Source of the DNA: Acidobacteriota bacterium | GTDB lineage: Bacteria; Acidobacteriota; Terriglobia; Terriglobales; Acidobacteriaceae | Length of the DNA: 12,663 nt | Direction: 5' to 3' | Assembly: GCA_021809235.1 (NCBI GenBank) | Contig: JAKBAG010000065.1 | Location: 1 to 12,663 of the forward strand | In this document: in pieces, positions 7,624 through 12,663 of the stretch | Position numbering within the stretch: position 1 is the stretch's first letter | How the letters are laid out: each line of letters opens with the position of its first letter | The notes under the pieces: generated by a model | Database searches by the model: none | The model's input: the letters and a program-made list of their open reading frames with translations, nothing else | What the model was told of the DNA's origin: nothing | Position numbers and translations under genes: made by a program

Positions 7624-7700
7624 GGGAACTGCGGGGCAGGATGCAAGGGGTAGTCCCGAAGTTCCCAGCTGGCGGAGCCCGGGGCGGGTGCGCCAGCTGG
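7624..7700 (-). promoter_or_regulatory. Structured spacer after ahcY: overlapping inverted repeats, possible terminator or attenuator
   Basis: Just after the ahcY stop, CCAGCTGGCG and CGCCAGCTGG (plus-strand 7665-7674 and 7691-7700) form a perfect 10-bp stem with a 16-nt GC-rich loop. A second 7-bp pair, GGGAACT (7624-7630) and AGTTCCC (7660-7666), shares two bases with the first, so both stems cannot form completely together. There is no T tract, so this is not a classic intrinsic terminator. The inverted repeats are seen directly; their role is inferred. Confidence 0.35.
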
Positions 7701-7707
7701 CGTTGGT

Positions 7708-9138
7708 CTAGTAGCGATATGTCTCCGGCTTGAAGGGACCATGAACCGGCACGCCGATATAGTCTGCCTGGCGTGGGGTCAGTGTGGTCAGCTTCACGCC
7801 GATCTTCTCCAGGTGCAGGCGAGCCACCTCTTCATCCAGCCGTTTGGGCAGCGTATAGACGCCCACCTTGTACGTGTCGCGGTTTGCCCAGAGATCCATC
7901 TGGGCAAGCGTCTGGTTGGAGAAGCTATTGCTCATCACAAAGCTGGGATGCCCGGTGGCGCAGCCCAGATTGACGAGACGGCCTTCGGCGAGGATGAAGA
8001 TGCTATGGCCGTCGGCGAAGGTGTACTGATCGACCTGTGGCTTGATATTCATCCGCGTGGCATCCGCGGCCGTGTTCAGCCGATCCATCTGGATTTCATT
8101 GTCAAAGTGGCCAATGTTGCAGACAATCGCCTGATCCTTCATTCGCCGCATGTCTTCAAGCGTAATGATGTCGACGTTTCCGGTGCAGGTTACGTAGATA
8201 TCGCCACGTCCCAGAGTCTCCTCCAGAGTGGTTACTTCAAAGCCCTCCATCGCAGCCTGCAGCGCGTTGATGGGGTCAATCTCGGTGACGATGACGCGGG
8301 CGCCCATGCCGCGCAGGGAGTGGGCGGATCCCTTGCCCACATCGCCATAGCCGCAGACAACGGCCACCTTGCCGGCAACCATCACGTCAGTGGCACGCTT
8401 GATGCCGTCCGCAAGCGACTCCCTGCATCCATAGAGATTGTCGAATTTGGACTTGGTCACCGAATCATTCACGTTGATGGCCGGCACCAGCAGCTTGCCC
8501 TGTTCCATCATCTTGTACAGCCGATGGACGCCGGTGGTGGTCTCTTCGGAGACGCCACGCCACTCGGCAACCACCCGATGCCAGTGATCCGGGTCCTCGG
8601 CATGGACGCGGCGAAGCAGGTCCTTGATCACCTGTTCCTCGTGACTCTCCGAGGGAGTATCGATCCATCGGTCCCCGGACTCCAGTTCGTAGCCCTTGTG
8701 GACCAGCAGCGTCACATCGCCGCCGTCGTCGACCACCAGCTGCGGACCCAGTCCATCGCGATGCTGCAGTGCCTGGTAGGTGCACCACCAGTACTCCTCC
8801 AGCGTCTCACCCTTCCAGGCAAAGACAGGCACACCCGTGGCGGCAATTGCAGCTGCCGCATGGTCCTGCGTGGAAAAGATGTTGCAGCTGGCCCAGCGAA
8901 CATCCGCACCCAGGGCGACCAGGGTTTCAATCAGAACGGCGGTCTGGATGGTCATGTGTAGCGAGCCGGTGATGCGGACTCCAGCCAGAGGGCGCTGCGG
9001 TGCGTATTTGTAGCGGATGGCCATCAGGCCGGGCATCTCGTGCTCGGCAATGGCGATCTCTTTGCGGCCCCAGTCAGCCAGAGACATGTCGGCGACTTTG
9101 TGCTGAAGCGTGGAAATTTCAAGTGAGGTTGCAGCCAT
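7708..9138 (-). CDS. ahcY: Adenosylhomocysteinase (SAH hydrolase)
   Basis: AhcY is a cytosolic NAD-dependent enzyme that splits S-adenosylhomocysteine into adenosine and homocysteine, relieving product inhibition of methyltransferases. The 476 residues are the normal bacterial length and include the bacterial insert (about 170-205) that mammalian enzymes lack. Visible motifs are His61 in GSLHMT, SCNIFSTQDHAAAAIA (84-99), the substrate-site NVNDSVTKSKFDN (222-234, with catalytic Lys229 and Asp233), the NAD-binding CGYGDVGKGSA (262-272), and the C-terminal Lys-Pro...Tyr-Arg-Tyr that reaches the partner subunit of the tetramer. GGGAG (9144-9148) lies 5 nt before the ATG. I see no SAH or SAM riboswitch core in the 139-nt leader. 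The gene follows tyrA on the same strand. Confidence 0.97.
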   Translation of the reverse strand: MAATSLEISTLQHKVADMSLADWGRKEIAIAEHEMPGLMAIRYKYAPQRPLAGVRITGSLHMTIQTAVLIETLVALGADVRWASCNIFSTQDHAAAAIAATGVPVFAWKGETLEEYWWCTYQALQHRDGLGPQLVVDDGGDVTLLVHKGYELESGDRWIDTPSESHEEQVIKDLLRRVHAEDPDHWHRVVAEWRGVSEETTTGVHRLYKMMEQGKLLVPAINVNDSVTKSKFDNLYGCRESLADGIKRATDVMVAGKVAVVCGYGDVGKGSAHSLRGMGARVIVTEIDPINALQAAMEGFEVTTLEETLGRGDIYVTCTGNVDIITLEDMRRMKDQAIVCNIGHFDNEIQMDRLNTAADATRMNIKPQVDQYTFADGHSIFILAEGRLVNLGCATGHPSFVMSNSFSNQTLAQMDLWANRDTYKVGVYTLPKRLDEEVARLHLEKIGVKLTTLTPRQADYIGVPVHGPFKPETYRY

Positions 9139-9277
9139 GATTTCTCCCGTTGGTCCATGCGTCGAAGGCTCTGGACATCCATATTCAGGCTATCATCGAC
9201 AGGATTCCTGCGGGGAACCCTGCCGGGGTAGCGTTGCAGGTGGATGTGCGTGACAGCAAAACGGGCAGAAAAGCAGC
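9139..9277 (-). other. Spacer between tyrA and ahcY
   Basis: This 139-nt non-coding spacer contains the ahcY ribosome binding site, a short palindrome CAGGATTCCTG (9200-9210) and GC-rich repeats next to it. I find neither a convincing sigma70 promoter nor a T-tailed terminator, so whether ahcY has its own transcript is undecided. Confidence 0.4.
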
Positions 9278-10159
9278 TCAAAGACGGGAGCGGAAGCGGT
9301 TGGCGCGCTCAAACTCTTCCCGCAGCTCCGGGGTGCGCAGATTCTCACGAATGTGCGCCAGTCTTTGCTCCAGCGCAAGCAAGGCGGCTGCAATCGCATC
9401 GGTATTGGTGGCTGCAATATCGCGCCACATGCTGAATGGGCTGGAGCCGAGCCGGGTCATCTCGCGCAAGGCGCGGCCACCGATCTGGCCATGGGCAGGG
9501 TCGGGATCCAGCCGGGATTGCAGCTCGGCTGCCAGTGCCGTGGCTAGGAATTGCGGCAGATGGCTGGTCCAGGCCAGCTGCTGGTCATGCACCACGGGAT
9601 CGAGATCGATAGCAATGGCCCCCATTCGACCGACCCACTGCCGCCATGCGAGCGCTAGATCCTGCTGTTCGGTTGTCGGCAGCAGTTGCGGCGTTGCGGT
9701 GAAGATCCAGGCAGCGCCGCGGAACAGTGCGACATCGGCGGCAGCTGCCCCGCTCATCTCGCGCCCCGCCATGGGATGGCCGGGCAGGAATGTAGCTCGT
9801 TGAGGAGACACAAAGAGTGCTTCTGCGGCAGCCGTAATCTGGGCCTTGGTACTTCCAACATCCGTGACCAGCTGCCCCGCGCGCAGCTGCCCCGCCAGGC
9901 TTTGCATCCAGTCCAGGATCGAATAGACCGGGCCACAAAGCAGAACCAGATCCGCATCGCCGGCCGCAGCCAAAGCCTGCCCTGCGTCGGAAATAGCCTC
10001 CGTCACGGCGCCGCGCTCGATCGCAACGCGAAGCTGACCCAGATCCTTGTCCCAGCCGAAGATCTTGCCAGAGAATCCAGCCTCCCGCAGCGCAAGCCCC
10101 GTCGAGGCACCGAGCAGTCCGGTGCCCACGATCAGGATTCGCTCCATGGGGGCGGCCAT
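9278..10159 (-). CDS. tyrA: Prephenate dehydrogenase
   Basis: TyrA oxidatively decarboxylates prephenate to 4-hydroxyphenylpyruvate, the tyrosine precursor. The 293-residue protein has a Rossmann domain with GTGLLG (12-17) and an Asp at the end of the second strand (GWDKD), which favours NAD over NADP. The catalytic-site residues Ser103 in VGSTK and His128 in PGHPMAG follow. The alpha-helical dimerisation domain has HDQQLAWTSHLPQ (191-203) and an MWRDIA motif (244-249). There is no ACT or chorismate mutase domain, so the latter activity comes from the separate aroQ upstream. The ATG at 10159 directly abuts the aroF stop (TAAATG). ATG 10147 (starting MERILIVG) is an alternative. Neither has a clear ribosome binding site, so reinitiation after aroF is likely. 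Confidence 0.93.
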   Translation of the reverse strand: MAAPMERILIVGTGLLGASTGLALREAGFSGKIFGWDKDLGQLRVAIERGAVTEAISDAGQALAAAGDADLVLLCGPVYSILDWMQSLAGQLRAGQLVTDVGSTKAQITAAAEALFVSPQRATFLPGHPMAGREMSGAAAADVALFRGAAWIFTATPQLLPTTEQQDLALAWRQWVGRMGAIAIDLDPVVHDQQLAWTSHLPQFLATALAAELQSRLDPDPAHGQIGGRALREMTRLGSSPFSMWRDIAATNTDAIAAALLALEQRLAHIRENLRTPELREEFERANRFRSRL

Positions 10160-11176
10160 TTACAGGCTGCGTCCCACGGCCGAGGCGATCAGCCGAAGCT
10201 GGCCGACCAGCTCTGCAAATGCCTCAGGGAACATGGTTTGCGCACCGTCAGAAACGGCCTTGTCAGGGTTGGGATGCACTTCGACAATGATGCCGTCGGC
10301 TCCGGCTGCCACCGAGGCGCGAGCCATGGCAGGAACCATATCCCGTCGACCCGTTCCGTGGGAGGGATCGCCGATGATGGGCAGGTGCGAAAGCTTTTTG
10401 ATGACCGGAATGGCCGAGACGTCCATCGTGTTCCGCGTGTATGTCTCATAGGTCCGGATTCCACGTTCGCACAGGATCAGGTCATAATTGCCACCGGCCA
10501 GAATGTACTCGCTGGCAAGCAGCAGTTCCTCGATCGTGGCGGCAATGCCGCGCTTGAGCAGGATAGGCTTGCGAACCTTGCCCAGTTCGCGGAGCAGATT
10601 GAAGTTCTGCATATTGCGCGCGCCCACCTGGAAGCAGTCCACATAAGGCAGCATGGGCTCAATCTGCGAGATTTCCATCACTTCGCTGATGGTCAGCAGA
10701 TTGTGTGCGTCTGCTGCCTCCCGCATCAGCTTCAGGCCCTCGATGCCAAGTCCCTGGAAGGCATAGGGCGAGCTACGCGGTTTGAAGGCTCCTCCGCGAA
10801 GGAACGATGCGCCTGCGGCTCGCACCTGGCGGGCGACTTCATGAATCTGCTCCGGGGTTTCAATGGAGCAGGGACCGGCCATGATCGCGACCTGTTCTCC
10901 CCCGATCTGAACTCCGTTGCGGAACGTGACAATCGTGCCTTCAGGGCGGAAGCCTCGTCCGGCAAGCTTGTACGGCGAGCTGATGCGATGGACGTAGAGC
11001 ACGCCTGGCAGCAGCTTGAATTCCTCAATATCAAGGCTGGCCGTGGGCCCCACGCCGGCAAGGATGGTTTGCGAGGTTCCGGTGGTCCGGTGAACGTTGA
11101 CGCCGGATTCCACCATCTTCTCAATCACGTTGTCGATCTGCTCTTCGGTTGCCAACTCCTGCATTGCTACGATCAT
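10160..11176 (-). CDS. aroF: 3-deoxy-7-phosphoheptulonate (DAHP) synthase, type I-beta
   Basis: DAHP synthase joins PEP and erythrose-4-phosphate, the first step of the shikimate pathway. Residues 1 to about 70 form a small alpha/beta (ferredoxin-like) domain of the kind that gives feedback control in the Thermotoga enzyme. The barrel carries GPCS (101-104, Cys103 metal ligand), GGAFKPRSSPYAFQG (128-142), QVGARNMQNF (183-192), LLKRG (206-210), DPSHGTG (270-276, His273 ligand) and EVHPNPDKAVSDG (299-311, Glu299 and Asp310 ligands). All four metal ligands are present. The start overlaps the chorismate mutase stop by 4 nt (ATGA). ATG 11164 is an in-frame alternative without a better ribosome site. 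Type I-beta enzymes are often controlled through chorismate mutase or its products, which fits the neighbour. Confidence 0.95.
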   Translation of the reverse strand: MIVAMQELATEEQIDNVIEKMVESGVNVHRTTGTSQTILAGVGPTASLDIEEFKLLPGVLYVHRISSPYKLAGRGFRPEGTIVTFRNGVQIGGEQVAIMAGPCSIETPEQIHEVARQVRAAGASFLRGGAFKPRSSPYAFQGLGIEGLKLMREAADAHNLLTISEVMEISQIEPMLPYVDCFQVGARNMQNFNLLRELGKVRKPILLKRGIAATIEELLLASEYILAGGNYDLILCERGIRTYETYTRNTMDVSAIPVIKKLSHLPIIGDPSHGTGRRDMVPAMARASVAAGADGIIVEVHPNPDKAVSDGAQTMFPEAFAELVGQLRLIASAVGRSL

Positions 11177-11514
11177 TTGCTGTTCCCCGTCTCAGGCGAC
11201 GTTGCGCCTCCATCGTGGCCAAGGCCTGCGGCCTGGGCGTTTCTCTTGCTGGCCAGTTCGTTGCGCTGCAGCGTCCGCATCACGTCAATGATCCGCTCGT
11301 AGATGTGCGTCAGTTCGATATCCGGCAATGGACCGCGATTGGCCGCGCGAATGTTCTCATAGATCTTCTTTTCGCGCGCCGGTTCGTAGATGGGCAGGGA
11401 AGTGGCGACTTTCAGCCTTCCTGCATTCAGAGCCGCCTCTGCGCGACGGCTGAGCAACTCCACCAACTGCCGGTCCAGGTCATCGATCTGTTGTCGCAGT
11501 TCTTCGAGCGTCAT
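11173..11514 (-). CDS. Chorismate mutase (AroQ type)
   Basis: This is a 113-residue all-helical chorismate mutase that rearranges chorismate to prephenate, the shared precursor of phenylalanine and tyrosine. Aligned by eye with the E. coli P-protein domain, the active-site residues are kept: Arg7, Arg23, Lys35, Glu44 (Asp in E. coli), Glu48 and Gln83. The last ~25 residues are polar and Gly/Ser/Asn-rich, and probably disordered. There is no signal peptide, so it is the cytosolic form. GAGG (11521-11524) is placed 6 nt before the ATG. The stop overlaps the aroF start by 4 nt, so the two are made together. In some bacteria these two domains are fused; here they are separate proteins that may still associate. 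Confidence 0.92.
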   Translation of the reverse strand: MTLEELRQQIDDLDRQLVELLSRRAEAALNAGRLKVATSLPIYEPAREKKIYENIRAANRGPLPDIELTHIYERIIDVMRTLQRNELASKRNAQAAGLGHDGGATSPETGNSK

Positions 11515-11682
11515 GAATTACCTCGTGTACGGATTGCAGTTCTGCGAGTCGTCCTGCAGCAGGCAGTCGGCATAGCCGGATTGCTTGGCGGGAGATCGCC
11601 GGGCCAGAGATGGCGGCAGGGAATCGATCGACTCCGAATGCCGCGTTGCGAGGGTTCTGCGGGCCAGTTGCTCCCGCGCGCG
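11515..11682 (-). other. Spacer between trpA and aroQ
   Basis: This 168-nt non-coding spacer contains the aroQ ribosome site. A GCGGG-N9-CCCGC hairpin lies just after the trpA stop, without a T tract. No leader peptide rich in Trp, Phe or Tyr codons, no T-box core and no convincing promoter could be found. It may hold the boundary between a trp transcript and the aroQ-aroF-tyrA transcript. Confidence 0.4.
11521..11524 (-). promoter_or_regulatory. Ribosome binding site of chorismate mutase
   Basis: GAGG on the minus strand lies 6 nt before ATG 11514. It is the clearest ribosome site in the aromatic operon, consistent with aroQ as its first strongly translated gene and with coupling for the next two. 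Confidence 0.6.
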
Positions 11683-12501
11683 TTAGAGGGCCTGTGCCAG
11701 CTGGGGCTGCCGCAGACCCTTGATAAATCGAGAGACATCGTCGGCTGCCTGACTGGGATCAGAACGCTCAATGCGTTCCACAATTGCGCTGCCAATCACC
11801 GCTGCATCCGCGAACTGCCCTACCTGGGCTACATGGTCCGCGTTGGAGATGCCGAACCCGACGGCGACGGGCAGCCGGGTCCATCGGCGAATGCGCTCAA
11901 CCAGCGCGGCGGCGTCGCCGGTAAGCTGCTTTTGCTTGCCAGTGATGCCGGTGCGGGAGATGGCATAGACAAATCCTGCGGAGTGTGCGGCAATAGCTTC
12001 CAGCCGGGAATCCGGACTGGTGGGTGCTGCCAGAAAAATCGGCGACAGCCCGGTACGCTTCATCTGGGCAAGGTATTCGTCGGCCTCTTCGACAATCATG
12101 TCGGTCAGCAGAACACCATCGGCACCGGCTGCAGCGGCTTCATCGGCAAAGCGGGCCATGCCGAAACGCAGGATGGGATTGAGATAGGAAAACAGGATGA
12201 TGCCGGCATGGGGCCGCTCGCGCCGCAGCTCCGCCGCCAGGCGAAGCACATCGGCCAGCCGCGTACCGGCATGCAGAGCGCGTTCGCTGGCGCGTTGAAT
12301 AATGGGGCCATCCGCCATGGGATCGCTGAACGGAACGCCCAGCTCGATGACATCGGCACCGGCATCAATCGCTGCCAGAGCAATATTGCGGGTGAAGGAA
12401 AGATCGCCCCGTGCGATGCGCGAGGCATCTGCCTGCAGGCCGTTGTCGCCTGCGGTGAGATAGACCACCAGTCCTGGATGCTGTTGGAAATGTATCGGCA
12501 T
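11683..12501 (-). CDS. trpA: Tryptophan synthase alpha subunit
   Basis: TrpA cleaves indole-3-glycerol phosphate to indole, which is channelled to TrpB in the alpha2-beta2 complex. The 272-residue TIM barrel has the catalytic Glu53 in IELGVPFSDP and Asp64 in MADGP (Glu49 and Asp60 in Salmonella). The phosphate-binding C-terminal GFGIS and GSAIVE segments are also present. Between the TAGD turn (16-19) and the first helix there are about 12 more residues than in the Salmonella enzyme (roughly 20-32, GLQADASRIARG). The reading frame stays open, so this is not a frameshift. The start ATG is 24 nt after the trpB stop, with only a weak AGGG ribosome site. The gene is co-transcribed with trpB. Confidence 0.95.
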   Translation of the reverse strand: MPIHFQQHPGLVVYLTAGDNGLQADASRIARGDLSFTRNIALAAIDAGADVIELGVPFSDPMADGPIIQRASERALHAGTRLADVLRLAAELRRERPHAGIILFSYLNPILRFGMARFADEAAAAGADGVLLTDMIVEEADEYLAQMKRTGLSPIFLAAPTSPDSRLEAIAAHSAGFVYAISRTGITGKQKQLTGDAAALVERIRRWTRLPVAVGFGISNADHVAQVGQFADAAVIGSAIVERIERSDPSQAADDVSRFIKGLRQPQLAQAL

Positions 12502-12525
12502 GAACCCTGATGGGCCGAGGACGCG

Positions 12526-12663
12526 CTAGGCGTCGATCGGCGTTTCCGCTCCTGCTATCTTCAACTCGCGGGCAAGTATACCCATATCTTTATCGCCACG
12601 ACCCGAGAGGTTGACTACCAGTATGGCATGCTGGGGCATGTCGGGCGCAATCCTCAGGCACTC
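12526..12663 (-). CDS. trpB: Tryptophan synthase beta subunit, C-terminal 45 residues (cut by window edge)
   Basis: Translating the minus strand from 12663 gives 45 residues ending in a TAG at 12526-12528. They include LVVNLSGRGDKDMGIL, the conserved C-terminal segment of TrpB, the PLP enzyme that condenses indole with serine. The rest of the gene, including the PLP lysine, lies beyond the window. The 24-nt spacing to trpA and shared strand give the standard trpBA order. Confidence 0.93.
   Translation of the reverse strand, partial: ECLRIAPDMPQHAILVVNLSGRGDKDMGILARELKIAGAETPIDA

Noticed and set aside
7741..8961. 406-codon plus-strand frame opposite ahcY
   Set aside because: It is a shadow of AhcY codon use. 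The ahcY reading carries every catalytic motif.
9686..11302. 538-codon plus-strand frame opposite tyrA, aroF and aroQ
   Set aside because: It spans three recognised genes on the other strand and has no recognisable domain; it is an antisense artefact of GC-rich sequence.
11511..11573. Possible 20-codon leader peptide whose TGA overlaps the aroQ ATG
   Set aside because: It has no ribosome site and no Trp, Tyr or Phe codons, and its frame is simply the end of a longer open frame out of trpA. An attenuator role is not supported.
11149..12510. 453-codon plus-strand frame opposite aroQ and trpA
   Set aside because: Same reason: trpA and aroQ are unambiguous on the minus strand.

Overview
This 12.7 kb window is a compact, GC-rich piece of a bacterial chromosome. 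It carries housekeeping metabolism, with no mobile element, phage gene, CRISPR array or obvious defence gene. Several features together suggest an acidobacterium (Terriglobia/Acidobacteriaceae type): the sequence style of PurL, PurF, TrpA and the zinc-ribbon protein, the short tightly packed operons, and the order trpB-trpA / aroQ-aroF-tyrA / ahcY. That placement is an inference from recalled family sequences, not from a search.

Layout. A tRNA-Leu(CAA) with an encoded CCA lies on the minus strand at the left edge. After a 255-nt non-coding stretch comes a plus-strand block: purL and purF (overlapping by 4 nt), then a FAD-dependent oxidoreductase of the protoporphyrinogen-oxidase/UDP-galactopyranose-mutase-like fold, then an exported alpha/beta hydrolase of the HSL type. 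This block converges, with only 6 nt between stop codons, on a minus-strand block that is transcribed from the right edge inward. In transcription order that block is the trpB 3' end, trpA, a 168-nt gap, chorismate mutase (aroQ), DAHP synthase (aroF), prephenate dehydrogenase (tyrA), a 139-nt gap, S-adenosylhomocysteine hydrolase (ahcY), a 139-nt structured gap, and an FmdB-type zinc-ribbon protein.

How the genes work together. PurF and PurL catalyse steps 1 and 4 of de novo purine synthesis. PurL is the small, PurS/PurQ-dependent type, so its partner subunits must be encoded elsewhere. AroF, AroQ and TyrA cover entry to the shikimate pathway, chorismate to prephenate, and prephenate to the tyrosine precursor. 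TrpB/TrpA form tryptophan synthase. The aroQ-aroF-tyrA genes overlap or abut (ATGA overlap, then TAAATG), indicating one translationally coupled operon. AhcY recycles S-adenosylhomocysteine. The oxidoreductase, the hydrolase and the FmdB protein have no assignable substrate.

I did not find a convincing undescribed multi-gene system. The items most worth a second look are an AGTATC-N5-GATACT inverted repeat in front of the tRNA and purL, overlapping inverted repeats in the ahcY-fmdB spacer, a roughly 50-residue insertion in PurL, a roughly 12-residue insertion near the active site of TrpA, and the orphan FAD oxidoreductase/exported hydrolase pair behind the purine genes.
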